A stretch of 64,000 nt of DNA, from positions 372,001-436,000 of the forward strand of contig CAJNBT010000001.1 of the NCBI GenBank assembly GCA_905221085.1, read 5' to 3'. This stretch comes from a bacterium (lineage in GTDB: Bacteria; Bacillota; Bacilli; Lactobacillales; Streptococcaceae). The position numbers and the translations under genes are program-made. Under the pieces are notes generated by a model. That model was given only the letters and a program-made list of their open reading frames with translations. It did not search any database and was not told where the DNA came from. Below are positions 9,653 through 20,200 of the stretch, in pieces (position 1 is the stretch's first letter; every line of letters begins with the position of its first letter).

Positions 9653-10993
9653 ATGTCTGAAAAATCGCAATGGGGTTCTAAACTGGGCTTTATCCTAGCA
9701 TCTGCTGGTTCAGCTATCGGACTTGGTGCCGTTTGGAAATTCCCCTACATGACTGCTGCTAACGGTGGAGGAGGATTTTTACTAGTCTTTCTCATCTCCA
9801 CTATTCTAATCGGTTTTCCCCTTTTGCTAGCTGAGTTTGCCCTCGGCCGAAGCGCTGGTGTCTCTGGGATTAAAACCTTTGGAAAACTGGGCAAGAATGG
9901 CAAGTACAACTTCATCGGTTGGATTGGTGCCTTTGCCCTCTTTATCCTCTTATCTTTCTACAGTGTTATTGGAGGATGGATTCTGGTTTATCTGGGTATT
10001 GAGTTTAGAAAATTGTTCCAACTTGGTGGAACGGGTGATTATGCTCAGTTATTTACTTCAATCATTTCAAATCCAGCCATTGCCCTAGGAGCTCAAGCAG
10101 CTTTTATCTTATTGAATATCTTCATTGTATCACGTGGGGTTCAAAAAGGGATTGAAAGAGCTTCGAAAGTCATGATGCCCCTGCTCTTTATCATCTTTGT
10201 TGTCATCATTGGGCGCTCTCTCAGTTTGCCAAATGCCATGGAAGGGGTTCTTTACTTCCTCAAACCAGATTTCTCTAAGCTGACCAGTACTGGTCTCCTC
10301 TATGCTCTGGGACAATCTTTCTTTGCCCTCTCACTAGGGGTTACAGCCATGCTGACCTATGCTTCTTACTTGGATAAGAAAACCAATCTGGTCCAGTCAG
10401 GGATTTCCATCGTAGCCATGAATATCTCAGTATCTATCATGGCGGGTCTAGCCATTTTCCCAGCCATGTCAGCCTTCAATATCCAGTCTGAAGGGGGACC
10501 GAGCTTACTCTTTATCGTCTTGCCTCAACTCTTTGACAAGATGCCTTTTGGAACCATTTTCTACATCCTCTTCCTCTTGCTCTTCCTCTTTGCTACGGTC
10601 ACTTCTTCCGTCGTTATGCTAGAAATCAATGTGGGCAATATCACCAACCAGGACAACAGCAAACGTGCCAAATGGAGTGTGATTTTAGGAATTTTGACCT
10701 TTGTCTTTGGCATTCCTTCAGCTCTATCTTACGGTGTCATGGCAGATGTTCATATCTTTGGGAAAACCTTCTTTGACGCTATGGATTTCTTGGTTTCTAA
10801 TCTCCTTATGCCATTTGGAGCTCTCTGCCTTTCACTTTTTACAGGCTATATTTTCAAGAAAACACTGGCAATGGAGGAACTTCATCTTGATGAAACACCA
10901 TGGAAACAAGGACTGTTCCAAGTCTGGCTCTTCCTTCTTCGTTTCGTCATTCCAATCATCATCATCGTGGTCTTTATCGCCCAATTTATGTAA
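9653..10993 (+). CDS. Sodium-dependent symporter of the NSS family
   Basis: This 446-residue integral membrane symporter uses the Na+ gradient to import an amino acid or related amine. TM1 carries the NSS signature WGSKLGFILASAGSAIGLGAVWKFPY with its unwound centre, followed by ANGGGGFLLVF. About eleven to twelve hydrophobic segments follow. The open frame begins at 9590, but AGGAG lies 8 nt before the ATG at 9653 and the upstream part overlaps the leader terminator. The substrate cannot be read from the sequence. Confidence 0.9.
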   Translation: MSEKSQWGSKLGFILASAGSAIGLGAVWKFPYMTAANGGGGFLLVFLISTILIGFPLLLAEFALGRSAGVSGIKTFGKLGKNGKYNFIGWIGAFALFILLSFYSVIGGWILVYLGIEFRKLFQLGGTGDYAQLFTSIISNPAIALGAQAAFILLNIFIVSRGVQKGIERASKVMMPLLFIIFVVIIGRSLSLPNAMEGVLYFLKPDFSKLTSTGLLYALGQSFFALSLGVTAMLTYASYLDKKTNLVQSGISIVAMNISVSIMAGLAIFPAMSAFNIQSEGGPSLLFIVLPQLFDKMPFGTIFYILFLLLFLFATVTSSVVMLEINVGNITNQDNSKRAKWSVILGILTFVFGIPSALSYGVMADVHIFGKTFFDAMDFLVSNLLMPFGALCLSLFTGYIFKKTLAMEELHLDETPWKQGLFQVWLFLLRFVIPIIIIVVFIAQFM

Positions 10994-10994
10994 T

Positions 10995-11033
10995 TAAAAA
11001 GGACTTGAGTAGTGAACTCAGGCCCTTTCTTTT
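10995..11033. terminator. Terminator between NSS transporter and manA
   Basis: AAAGG-CTTGAGT pairs with ACTCA-CCTTT around AGTGA, followed by TTTCTTTTT. The A run on the other side makes it usable from both converging genes. Confidence 0.7.
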
Positions 11034-11977
11034 TATGGATGGCTAACAATTAATTCTAGATCTTGCCCTTCCAGAGTCCATGCTTCAACATCACTTGGTA
11101 GGATAAAGTGGCTACCTTTTTGGATTGGATAATTTTTCCCATCAACAGTTAGCTGACCTTGCCCAGCTAAGACACTCAATAAGCTATAGTCAGCTGTTTT
11201 TTCGAAGTCAACTTTTCCAGTAATTTCCCACTTGTAAACTGCAAAGAAATCATTGGATACAAGGAGAGTGGAACGTAAATCATCAGCTTTGATAGTTACA
11301 GGACGGCTATTTGCAGGCTCGCCGATGTTCAAGACATCAATGGATTTTTCAAGGTGAAGTTCACGCAAGTTACCATTATCATCCTTACGGTCAAAGTCAT
11401 AGACACGGTAGGTGGTATCGCTAGACTGCTGGGTTTCAAGAATCAAGATACCTGCTCCGATAGCATGCATGGTGCCACTTGGCACATAGAAGAAATCTCC
11501 AGCCTTAACAGGTACTTTGGTCAACAAATCATCCCAGTTCTTATCCTCGATTTGCTGTCGGAGTTCTTCTTTTGACTTGGCATTGTGACCGTAGATAATC
11601 TCTGAACCTTCATCCGCAGCGATGATGTACCAGCACTCTGTTTTTCCAAGTTCGCCTTCATGTTCTAAACCATAGGCATCATCTGGGTGAACTTGGACAC
11701 TGAGCCAGTCGTTGGCATCGAGAATCTTGGTCAAGAGTGGAAATACAGGCTCAGGACGATTGCCAAACAATTCACGATGCTCTGCATACAAAGTAGCTAG
11801 ATCTGTTCCTTCAAAGCGACCATTAGCAACCTTTGAAACACCATTTGGATGGGCTGAGATGGCCCAGTATTCTCCGATTTTCTCACTTGGGATGTCGTAG
11901 CCAAACTCATCACGTAGCTTGGTTCCACCCCAGATTTTTTCTTGCATAACTGATTGTAAAAATAATGGTTCTGACAT
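11033..11977 (-). CDS. manA: Mannose-6-phosphate isomerase, class I
   Basis: This zinc enzyme interconverts mannose-6-phosphate and fructose-6-phosphate, feeding PTS-imported mannose into glycolysis. It is 314 residues, the usual length of the short Firmicute form. The metal-site motif VQVHPDDAYGLEHEGELGKTECWYI and the cupin segment FFYVPSGTMHAIGAGILILETQQ are clear. I chose ATG 11977 because AGGAGA lies 5 nt upstream; the frame extends upstream without a better start. It has its own extended -10 promoter (TGCTATAAT). Confidence 0.95.
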   Translation of the reverse strand: MSEPLFLQSVMQEKIWGGTKLRDEFGYDIPSEKIGEYWAISAHPNGVSKVANGRFEGTDLATLYAEHRELFGNRPEPVFPLLTKILDANDWLSVQVHPDDAYGLEHEGELGKTECWYIIAADEGSEIIYGHNAKSKEELRQQIEDKNWDDLLTKVPVKAGDFFYVPSGTMHAIGAGILILETQQSSDTTYRVYDFDRKDDNGNLRELHLEKSIDVLNIGEPANSRPVTIKADDLRSTLLVSNDFFAVYKWEITGKVDFEKTADYSLLSVLAGQGQLTVDGKNYPIQKGSHFILPSDVEAWTLEGQDLELIVSHP

Positions 11978-12007
11978 GTCAATCTCCTGTCTGATTTTTC
12001 TCCCCTC

Positions 12008-12046
12008 ATTATAGCAAAAAAAGAGTTCCATTAGAACTCTTTTTCA
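12008..12046 (-). terminator. bglA terminator fused to manA promoter
   Basis: The minus-strand hairpin AAAGAGTTC TAATG GAACTCTTT ends in a T7 run, which leads directly into TGCTATAAT (-10 at 12008-12013). Confidence 0.8.
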
Positions 12047-12097
12047 CATCTTATAAATTAGGGAGAAGATTTTGTAAAAATAGTAAACAAATGTGCT

Positions 12098-13546
<1,449 letters not shown>

Positions 13547-13705
13547 TCACTTGATTTATTACTTCTATTATACTAAAAAGGAGAGAAAAAGTTTGGAACT
13601 ATCTGGGTAATGATCGTACTGAACTTGCTTTTATGTTTGATTAAAAACAAGCAAGAGTTTGATAATTTTGTTATAGAAATGTAAACTATCACAATCTTGT
13701 GATAA

Positions 13706-13734
13706 GAAAAAGACCGGATTGCCCCGATCTGTTT
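13706..13734 (-). terminator. Repeated terminator copy 1
   Basis: On the minus strand GATCGG pairs with CCGGTC around a short loop, then TTTTT. It is nearly identical to copies at 14117-14143 and 14572-14598. It terminates the small membrane peptide gene. Confidence 0.8.
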
Positions 13735-13770
13735 GATTCACAAAATGTAAAAATGAATAGCTCTTGTCAA

Positions 13771-13926
13771 TTAATGGATGGACTGATTGATTGTCATTAA
13801 ACCGTGGTTAATGATTGCTGCAATATCTTCAAGACCATGCAAAATAAAACTTCCTACAATCAAACCTATAATAATTGAACAGATAATCATGGTCACACAG
13901 ATTAGATAAATATCCTTTTTTTGCAT
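13771..13926 (-). CDS. Small membrane peptide, 51 residues, unknown function
   Basis: I do not recognise this gene. AGGAGG lies upstream of the ATG. It encodes MQKKDIYLICVTMIICSIII, continuing with GLIVGSFILHGLEDIAAIIN and a hydrophilic end. One transmembrane helix (residues about 7-30) is followed by an amphipathic C-terminus. It has a perfect 17-bp-spaced promoter with a cre-like site, a leader of about 130 nt and its own terminator, all of which argue that it is real. It could be a regulatory membrane peptide or a toxin-like peptide, but the sequence does not decide. Confidence 0.7.
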   Translation of the reverse strand: MQKKDIYLICVTMIICSIIIGLIVGSFILHGLEDIAAIINHGLMTINQSIH

Positions 13927-14062
13927 CTCTTTCCTCCTACTATCTATTCATGGAGATATTTCAATCCCAAGTTCCAGTGAAATAAGAAAATTCACTTACT
14001 ACTGCTGTTTAAAAAATATTTCTCCTTTCCATATCAGTTTTACTTTATGCTGTTATATTTTT

Positions 14063-14091
14063 ATTATAAAATTCAGGGAAAACGTTGTCAA
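14063..14091 (-). promoter_or_regulatory. Consensus promoter with cre-like site for the small peptide
   Basis: On the minus strand TTGACA (14086-14091), 17 bp, TATAAT (14063-14068). TGACAACGTTTTCC overlaps the -35 and spacer and fits the CcpA cre consensus TGWNANCGNTNWCA except for the last base, so repression by glucose is predicted. Confidence 0.75.
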
Positions 14092-14116
14092 CTTTTTATA
14101 TGCAATTGCTTTATAT

Positions 14117-14143
14117 TAAAAAGACCGGATTGCTCCGATCTTT
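14117..14143 (-). terminator. Repeated terminator copy 2
   Basis: The same hairpin as copies 1 and 3 (GATCGGA/TCCGGTC, T5), placed after the VOC gene. Confidence 0.8.
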
Positions 14144-14209
14144 CAATAGTTCATATTCTCACATTCTGTTTTAAGAATAGTTAAGGTTATCTTCAAATAA
14201 CTAAACGCC

Positions 14210-14557
14210 TTATTTCATACGATAAAAATCAATCACTAGACCAGCAGGGCCTTTAACTAATAAGGACTCTGTTCCCCAATCCGTTTCACAAATACCGTGT
14301 AAAATCTCGACACCGATCTCTTTTAAACGTTGGTAATTCTGATTTAGATCCTCAACCTCGATATGAAGAATGATTCCTGACTGAAAATCTTCCAAAGGAA
14401 TCAAATGATTTTGGGACAACATCAGACAGTGACTGCCAATCGTAAATTGAGCAAAACTGTCATCAACATAATCGGATTTTTTATCCAAAATACGCTCCAA
14501 GTCAGCACAGACTTGGGGAACATCGGAAACGATAATATCTAATTGATTTAAATCCAT
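14210..14557 (-). CDS. VOC (glyoxalase/bleomycin-resistance fold) family protein
   Basis: This is a 115-residue single VOC-module protein, with paired beta-alpha-beta-beta-beta halves: NQLDIIVSDVPQVCADLERI and, in the second half, IILHIEVEDLNQNYQRLKEIGVEIL ending in GPAGLVIDFYR. The reaction is unknown, because the family includes glyoxalases, dioxygenases and drug-binding proteins. GGAGG precedes the ATG. A terminator ends just 15 nt upstream of the start, so expression must come from read-through of the spxB transcript or from a promoter inside the BOX region. Confidence 0.8.
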   Translation of the reverse strand: MDLNQLDIIVSDVPQVCADLERILDKKSDYVDDSFAQFTIGSHCLMLSQNHLIPLEDFQSGIILHIEVEDLNQNYQRLKEIGVEILHGICETDWGTESLLVKGPAGLVIDFYRMK

Positions 14558-14571
14558 TTACTATCCTCCAT

Positions 14572-14598
14572 AAAAAGACCGGATTGCTCCGATCTTTT
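14572..14598 (-). terminator. Repeated terminator copy 3 (spxB terminator)
   Basis: The same hairpin as copies 1 and 2, ending in TTTTT. It lies after spxB and a BOX copy, immediately before the VOC gene. Confidence 0.8.
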
Positions 14599-14607
14599 CA
14601 AGTTTCT

Positions 14608-14708
14608 CTCTATGAAAATCAAAGAATAAACAAGGCATCAAACCGCAGGCAGTACTGGAGTACGGCAAGGTGAAGATAACGCAGTTTACATTTGATTTTC
14701 GACGAGAG
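14608..14708. repeat. Degenerate BOX element
   Basis: The ends ATGAAAATCAAAGA and TTTGATTTTCGACGAGA and a core TACGGCAAGGTGAAGATAACG match BOX with several substitutions. It lies just after the spxB stop codon. Confidence 0.75.
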
Positions 14709-14711
14709 AAA

Positions 14712-16487
14712 TTATTTAATTGCGCGTGATTGCAGACCTTCTTCTTCCAAGAAGAGACGGAATGGTACGAGTTCTTCTGCTTCGTATTTTTCCTTGAAGG
14801 CTTTGATTGCTTCTTCTGAGTGAAGTTTTGGATCCAATTCAAGTACTTCTACTGGAAGTGGACGGTGTGGAGTGATGCGAGCATCGATAACTACAGTTTT
14901 ACCTTCTTTGTTCAATTTAACAGCTTCTGCAACAACTGCATCGATGTCTTCGATACGGTCAACTGTAAATCCAACAGCTCCTTGCGCTTCAGCGATTTTC
15001 GCATAGTCAGCATTAGGGAAGTCACAACCAAACAAGTGTTTGTTTGTGTCTTCGTATTTGTCCTTGATGAAGGCATATTTACCATTTGAGAAGACAACGT
15101 TGATAACTGGAAGGTCGTATTGAACGTTTGTGATAACGTCTGGGTAGCACATGTTGAATGCACCGTCACCCATGATGTTCCATACTTGGCGATCTGGATT
15201 GTCTTTCTTAGCAGCGATACCACCAGGAAGGGCAATACCCATTGTCGCAAAGAGTGGAGATGTACGCCACATGTTCTTAGGTGTCATGTGAAGGTGACGA
15301 GTAGATGTTTGAGTAGTGTCACCTACGTCGATTGAGTAGATAGCGTCTTGATCAGCATGTTTGTTGATTGCATTGTAAACTTGATACAATTGCAATTCAC
15401 CCTCAGTTTTACCTTCGATTTTGTTCATGTAATCACGCCAGTTTTGGTTGTTCTTAACGTTTGCACGCCACCATGGAGTAGATTCAACTGGATTCACTTT
15501 GTCAAGGATAGCTTTCGCTGCTTGACCTGCATCACCAAGGATTGAAGCGTCTAGGGCATGACGTTTACCAAGTTTGTAAGGGTCGATATCGACTTGGATG
15601 AATTTTTCAGTATTCTTGAATGCTTCGTAAACTTCAGCAAATGGGAAGTTTGAACCAAGGAAAAGAACTGTGTCTGCTTCAAAGACCACTTCGTTGGCTG
15701 GCTTCCAACCAACACGGTAAGCAGAACCTGTCAAACCTTCATAGTTCCATTCAAAGGCTTCAAAGTTTTTACCAGTTGTGATGATTGGTGCTTTGATTTT
15801 ACGTGACAATTCAGTGATCACTTCACCAGCTTTAACACCACCGTAACCAGCATAGATAACTGGACGTTCAGCATTGTTCAAGATTTCAACAGCTTTGTCG
15901 ATTTCAACTTCGTTCAAAGCAGGAGCGATAAATGAACGCTCGTATGAACCTGATCCATAGTATGAGTTTTCGTCGATTTCTTGGAAACCGAAGTTTACTG
16001 GGATTTCAACAACAGCTGGACCTTTTTTAGAAACTGCAGCACGGCAAGCTTCGTCAATTACTTTTGGCAATTGCTCAGCGTAAGCTACACGTTTGTTATA
16101 TACAGCGATACCGTTGTACATTGGGTTTTGGTTCAATTCTTGGAAAGCATCCATGTTCAATTCGTTAACTGGACGTGATCCAAGGATTGCTAGGAATGGA
16201 GTGTTATCCATAGCTGCATCGTAAACACCGTTAATCAAGTGAGTCGCACCTGGACCACCTGAACCAACTGCAACCCCGATTGAGCCGCCAAATTTCGCTT
16301 GCATAACAGCGGCAAGAGCACCTGTTTCTTCGTGACGAACTTGCAAGAAACGGATATCTTTGTCTTCAGCCAAAGCATCCATCAATGAGCTGAGTGTTCC
16401 TGATGGGATACCGTAGATTGTGTCTACGCCCCATGTTTTCAATACGTTGAGCATTGCTGCTGATGCAGTAATTTTCCCTTGAGTCAT
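14712..16487 (-). CDS. spxB: Pyruvate oxidase SpxB
   Basis: This ThDP- and FAD-dependent enzyme converts pyruvate, phosphate and O2 to acetyl phosphate, CO2 and H2O2. It is the main peroxide source of mitis-group streptococci. It is 591 residues. The N-terminal Pyr domain has [15 protein letters not shown] and the catalytic-Glu region [10 protein letters not shown]. The C-terminal PP domain carries the ThDP motif [28 protein letters not shown] precedes the ATG. Two cre-like sites lie upstream, consistent with the known influence of CcpA on spxB. Confidence 0.98.
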   Translation of the reverse strand: MTQGKITASAAMLNVLKTWGVDTIYGIPSGTLSSLMDALAEDKDIRFLQVRHEETGALAAVMQAKFGGSIGVAVGSGGPGATHLINGVYDAAMDNTPFLAILGSRPVNELNMDAFQELNQNPMYNGIAVYNKRVAYAEQLPKVIDEACRAAVSKKGPAVVEIPVNFGFQEIDENSYYGSGSYERSFIAPALNEVEIDKAVEILNNAERPVIYAGYGGVKAGEVITELSRKIKAPIITTGKNFEAFEWNYEGLTGSAYRVGWKPANEVVFEADTVLFLGSNFPFAEVYEAFKNTEKFIQVDIDPYKLGKRHALDASILGDAGQAAKAILDKVNPVESTPWWRANVKNNQNWRDYMNKIEGKTEGELQLYQVYNAINKHADQDAIYSIDVGDTTQTSTRHLHMTPKNMWRTSPLFATMGIALPGGIAAKKDNPDRQVWNIMGDGAFNMCYPDVITNVQYDLPVINVVFSNGKYAFIKDKYEDTNKHLFGCDFPNADYAKIAEAQGAVGFTVDRIEDIDAVVAEAVKLNKEGKTVVIDARITPHRPLPVEVLELDPKLHSEEAIKAFKEKYEAEELVPFRLFLEEEGLQSRAIK

Positions 16488-16541
16488 TATAACTCTCCTT
16501 CAAATATTTTTAAATCTACTAAAAAGATTTCAAATAGTTTC

Positions 16542-16657
16542 TGAAAACGTTTCAATAAATTTTTACACTACTAATTTATCACATTTATTTTGACTTTACT
16601 AAGAATTAGCTCAGAAATTTTCATTCTCTATTACAGTACAGTTTGAAAACGTTTTTA
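16542..16657 (-). promoter_or_regulatory. spxB upstream region with two cre-like sites
   Basis: TGAAAACGTTTCAA (16542-16555) and TGAAAACGTTTTTA (16644-16657) share the central AAAACGTTT of CcpA operators. The second has one mismatch to TGWNANCGNTNWCA and the first has two. I could not place a single convincing -35/-10 pair. Confidence 0.55.
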
Positions 16658-16671
16658 GATTCTGTTTTATA

Positions 16672-16785
16672 ATACTCAATAAAAATCAAAGAGCAAACTA
16701 GGAAACTAGCCGCAGGTTGCTCAAAGCACAGCTTTGAGGTTGCAGATAAAGCTGACGTGGTTTGAAGAAATTTTAGAAGAGTATA
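16672..16785. repeat. BOX element
   Basis: It starts ATACTCAATAAAAATCAAAG and ends TTTTAGAAGAGTA, with part of boxB (CTCAAAGCACAGCTTTGAGG). It lies between copA and spxB. Confidence 0.85.
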
Positions 16786-16807
16786 AAAAGCGAGCAAGCT
16801 CGCTTTT
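16786..16807 (-). terminator. copYAB operon terminator
   Basis: AAAAGCGAGC AA GCTCGCTTTT is an almost perfect palindrome, with a T run on the minus strand, touching the copA stop codon. Confidence 0.85.
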
Positions 16808-19049
16808 AATCTATTTTACTAAAGTTTAACAGAAGGGAACTTGTCAGAACAGATACTGAACTAAAGGCCATAGCTAAACCTGCCAGTTCTGGGTTGAGGG
16901 CCAGTCCAACACCTGAAAAGACTCCTGCTGCTATCGGAATTCCAACGACATTGTAGATAAAGGCCCAGAAAAGATTGAGCAGAATTCTATTAAAGGTTTT
17001 CTTACTCATATCAAAGGCACGAACCACCCCTAAGAGGTTATTGGTTGTCAGCACCAAATCTGCTGACTCGATGGCAATATCTGTTCCAGCTCCCATAGCA
17101 ATCCCCACATCTGCTACACTAAGGGCAGGAGCGTCATTGATGCCATCACCAACAAAGGCTACTTTGCCAGCCGCTTGTAGTTTATGGATTTCGTTGGCTT
17201 TTTCTTCTGGCAAGACACCTGCAATGACCTCTTCGATTCCGATCTGATCTGCAATCGCACGCGCCACACCCGCATTGTCTCCTGTCAGCATAACTGTTTT
17301 AAGGCCTCGTTTTTTCAACTGACTGATGGCTAGCTTGGCATTTTCCTTGGGAATATCTTGCAGAGCAAGCAAGCCTTTGATTTCATTGTCAACAGCCAAG
17401 AACACAACTGTCTTAGCTTCTTTTTCCAGTTCTTCTAGTTTTTCTTGATAAATACTAGAAATATCCATGCCATCCAGCATTCTAGCATTTCCAAGTAAGA
17501 CTTGTTTTCCAGCTATTTGCCCTGAAACACCTTTTCCGTGCAAGGCTTGGAAATTTTCAACAGTTTGTAACTCAAGTCCAGCTTCACTCGCTCGTTTCAC
17601 AACGGCTTCAGCCAGTGGGTGTTCGGAAGCGTCTTCCAAGGAGGCTGCTAATCCAAGCACTTCTACTTCGTCACCGATGATATCTGTTACCACAGGCTTC
17701 CCTTCCGTCAAAGTTCCAGTCTTATCAAAGACAAGAGTTTGGACTTTCTGGATTTCCTGTAGAACCATTCCATTTTTGAGGAGAACTCCCATCTTGGCAC
17801 TGCGTCCTGTCCCCACCATAAGAGCTGTCGGTGTTGCAAGACCCAAGGCACAAGGGCAGGCAATAATCAAAACAGCCACCCCATAGAGAAGAGAAGAGAC
17901 AAAACTCGCTCCAAGCACGACTACACTATCCCTGAGCAAGACGAACCAAACCCAAAAGGTCACGATTCCTAAAATGACAACTGCTGGGACAAAAATCCCT
18001 GAAATTTTATCTGTCAAATCTTGAATCGGCGCACGACTTGTCTGAGCTTTCTTCACAAAATCCACAATCTGAGCCAAAACAGTCTCTGAACCAACTTTTT
18101 CTGCTCTAAAAACAAGTGTTCCACTATTATTGATGGTTGAACCAATGACGGTATCTCCAACAGTCTTGTCCACAGGCAGACTCTCACCTGTCACCATAGA
18201 CTCATCAATACTAGAGATACCTTCTACTACGACACCATCAACCGCAATCTTTTCACCGGGACGCACTCGAATCAGGTCACCTACCTTGACTTGCTCCAAG
18301 GGGACTTGAACATAGTTATCCTCACGCAAGACTTCTGCAGTTTTAGCCTGCAAGTCAAGTAATTTCTCCACAGCTTGGGAAGTATTTTTCCGCATTTTCT
18401 CCTCAAAAACGGCTCCCATAAGAACGAAGAAGAAGATAAATGCAGCACTTTCAAAATAAACGGGGAGACCAGCAAAGAGGGCAACTAAGCTATAGAAATA
18501 GGCCACTAGGGTTCCAAGAGCAACCAAGGTATCCATGTTGGCATTGTGCTTTTTAAAACTAGCCCAAGCACTTTGGATATAAGGACCACCTGCTACTAGC
18601 ATAATCGGTGTGGTGGCTAAAAAGGTGCCCCAACGCATGACTTGGTGACTAATTCCTCCTGTCGACATCCCAATCATGAGAATCACAAGAGGCACAGTAA
18701 AGATACTAGTAATCCAAAAACGCTGTAAAAGTGATAGAGATTTTCGAGTCTTCTCAACAACTGTATAACTTCCCTTTTGCATCTTCATACCACAAGAAAA
18801 TTCATGTTGACCTAATTCTTGAGGTGTAAATCGAATGACTTTCTCCTCATCTACGCTGATTGGTTCCAAGATGCCTTCTTCTTCAAACAGAATTTCCTTG
18901 TAACAGTTTGAAGGAGTTGCTCGATGAAAGGTGATCTCAGCAGGAACTCCTTTTTGCAGTTGAATGTGGGCTGGATGATAGCCTTTGTCTGCCGTGATAC
19001 GGATTTTTTGAACACCATTTTCAAGACTTGCTTTTACAATTTCAGTCAT
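16806..19049 (-). CDS. copA: Copper-exporting P1B-type ATPase CopA with N-terminal cupredoxin-like domain
   Basis: This ATP-driven Cu(I) exporter of the plasma membrane has 747 residues. The ATPase core shows the CPCALG copper-translocation motif, the phosphorylation motif DKTGTLTEG, the TGES actuator motif (VTGESLPVD) and [10 protein letters not shown]. Instead of the usual CxxC metal-binding domain, residues 1-100 form a cupredoxin-like module ending in [12 protein letters not shown], related to CupA. About eight membrane segments follow. AGGAGA precedes the ATG. It is last in the copY-cupA-copA operon. Confidence 0.96.
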   Translation of the reverse strand: MTEIVKASLENGVQKIRITADKGYHPAHIQLQKGVPAEITFHRATPSNCYKEILFEEEGILEPISVDEEKVIRFTPQELGQHEFSCGMKMQKGSYTVVEKTRKSLSLLQRFWITSIFTVPLVILMIGMSTGGISHQVMRWGTFLATTPIMLVAGGPYIQSAWASFKKHNANMDTLVALGTLVAYFYSLVALFAGLPVYFESAAFIFFFVLMGAVFEEKMRKNTSQAVEKLLDLQAKTAEVLREDNYVQVPLEQVKVGDLIRVRPGEKIAVDGVVVEGISSIDESMVTGESLPVDKTVGDTVIGSTINNSGTLVFRAEKVGSETVLAQIVDFVKKAQTSRAPIQDLTDKISGIFVPAVVILGIVTFWVWFVLLRDSVVVLGASFVSSLLYGVAVLIIACPCALGLATPTALMVGTGRSAKMGVLLKNGMVLQEIQKVQTLVFDKTGTLTEGKPVVTDIIGDEVEVLGLAASLEDASEHPLAEAVVKRASEAGLELQTVENFQALHGKGVSGQIAGKQVLLGNARMLDGMDISSIYQEKLEELEKEAKTVVFLAVDNEIKGLLALQDIPKENAKLAISQLKKRGLKTVMLTGDNAGVARAIADQIGIEEVIAGVLPEEKANEIHKLQAAGKVAFVGDGINDAPALSVADVGIAMGAGTDIAIESADLVLTTNNLLGVVRAFDMSKKTFNRILLNLFWAFIYNVVGIPIAAGVFSGVGLALNPELAGLAMAFSSVSVLTSSLLLNFSKID

Positions 19050-19058
19050 ATCATTCTC

Positions 19059-19430
19059 CTATTCTACAATCATCTTGCCGTGCATCATGTTCATGCCACA
19101 AGAGAAACCATACTCTCCAGCCTGCTCAGGCATGATTTCCACTACATACTCTTCCCCCATAGGCAGGTCCGCATGCACACCAAAGTCTGGAAAAACAATT
19201 TGGTCTAAACAGGGTGAAGGGTCCTTACGGTCAAAGACAATGCGGGCTGGCACTGATTTCTTGAGGATAATCAACTCAGGCGTATAGCCCCCCATGACCT
19301 CCACTCGAATCTCTTGGTAGCCGTTTTTTTGCTGGGCCTTTTGTCCAGATTTTTCAGGCTTTTTGAAAAACCAAAACCAGATAAAGGCGATAAGGGCAAT
19401 ACAAATAATGGTTACAATGCTATTTAACAT
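19059..19430 (-). CDS. cupA: Membrane-anchored copper chaperone CupA
   Basis: This is a 123-residue protein with an N-terminal membrane helix (residues 3-20, IVTIICIALIAFIWFWFF), a short basic linker and a cupredoxin-like domain. The copper-binding segment GFSCGMNMMHGKM contains Cys and Met ligands and parallels the CopA N-terminus. In pneumococcus CupA is known to capture Cu(I) and pass it to CopA. It lies 9 bp upstream of copA and 10 bp downstream of copY. Confidence 0.94.
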   Translation of the reverse strand: MLNSIVTIICIALIAFIWFWFFKKPEKSGQKAQQKNGYQEIRVEVMGGYTPELIILKKSVPARIVFDRKDPSPCLDQIVFPDFGVHADLPMGEEYVVEIMPEQAGEYGFSCGMNMMHGKMIVE

Positions 19431-19440
19431 GACGTCTCCT

Positions 19441-19836
19441 TTACATACAATTACATCTTACTTCTGTTACAGCGCTTGATTTCTTCTCAGAAATCACAGC
19501 TTCCAAGTCTTCCAAGTCAGCCTGAGTAAAATCACATTCAGCAATCAAATCAGCCAACAAGTTCTTAATTCTACGAGAACAAACCTTGTCCTTGATATCT
19601 TGGACAAGTAAATCTCGACTTTGATCCAAAGTTAAAAGTGCTGAATAGACAAAGGACTTGCCTTCTTTTTTTCGAGTCAGACACTCTTTCTCAACCAAAC
19701 GAGCCAAAAGAGTTTGAATGGTCGACTTGGACCAGTCGAACCGCTCCGCCAGAACCCTGATCAAATCCGTACTGGTCTGCTCTCCTTGCATCCAAATAAT
19801 CTTCATGACCTGCCATTCTGCATCTGAAATCTGCAT
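19441..19836 (-). CDS. copY: Copper-responsive repressor CopY
   Basis: This is a BlaI/CopY-type winged-helix repressor of about 131 residues. The DNA-binding half is DAEWQVMKIIWMQGEQTSTDLIRVL...STIQTLLARLVEKECL. The C-terminal tail VRCNCM is a shortened form of the CopY CxC metal-sensing motif; an earlier Cys pair (KVCSRR and ECDF) may complete it. Three start codons are stacked (GTG-ATG-ATG); AGGAGG is best spaced for the second ATG (19836). Two cop boxes flank its promoter. Confidence 0.93.
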   Translation of the reverse strand: MQISDAEWQVMKIIWMQGEQTSTDLIRVLAERFDWSKSTIQTLLARLVEKECLTRKKEGKSFVYSALLTLDQSRDLLVQDIKDKVCSRRIKNLLADLIAECDFTQADLEDLEAVISEKKSSAVTEVRCNCM

Positions 19837-19854
19837 CATCACACCTCCTAAATC

Positions 19855-19904
19855 TACATTTGTAGATTACAGTTATTAGTATACTCATAAAATCTACAAT
19901 TGTC
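19855..19904 (-). promoter_or_regulatory. cop promoter with two CopY operators
   Basis: TACATTTGTA (19855-19864) is an exact TACANNTGTA cop box. TACAATTGTC (19895-19904) is a near match. Between and overlapping them the minus strand reads TTGACA, 17 bp, TATACT. Confidence 0.9.
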
Positions 19905-19999
19905 AATTATAAAATTAATCTTTTCTTTGAAAAATTGAATTTTAATCATTTGAAAAACAATTTGCAGTCAATTTTTACTATATAAACTATAAAAATATG

Positions 20000-20200
20000 C
20001 TATACTAAAGAAAAAAGAAAACAACCACTAGGGGTGCGTAAAGCTGAGATTAACAACTGTTAGACCCTTTGACTCAATCTAGGTAATGCTAGCTGATGGA
20101 AGTGGAAATGATAATGTGGACTAGCAGTCTTCTATTACCTTTCTAAAACAGATCAGCTTGTTCTTAAGAATACAAACTTCAGTTGGTTGGGAGGTTTTAG
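20000..20200 (+). promoter_or_regulatory. TPP riboswitch upstream of thiD
   Basis: A TGCTATACT extended -10 (about 20000) is followed by the THI-box aptamer at about 20022-20107: GGGGTGCG, CTGAGAT, GACCCTTTGACTCAATCTAG and GTAATGCTAGC are the conserved pieces. No terminator hairpin with a T run follows before the thiD ribosome site (GGGAGG), so control is probably at translation initiation. Confidence 0.93.

Noticed and set aside
14561..14842. Minus-strand frame of 93 codons at the end of spxB
   Set aside because: It is out of frame with spxB and crosses the degenerate BOX and the terminator.
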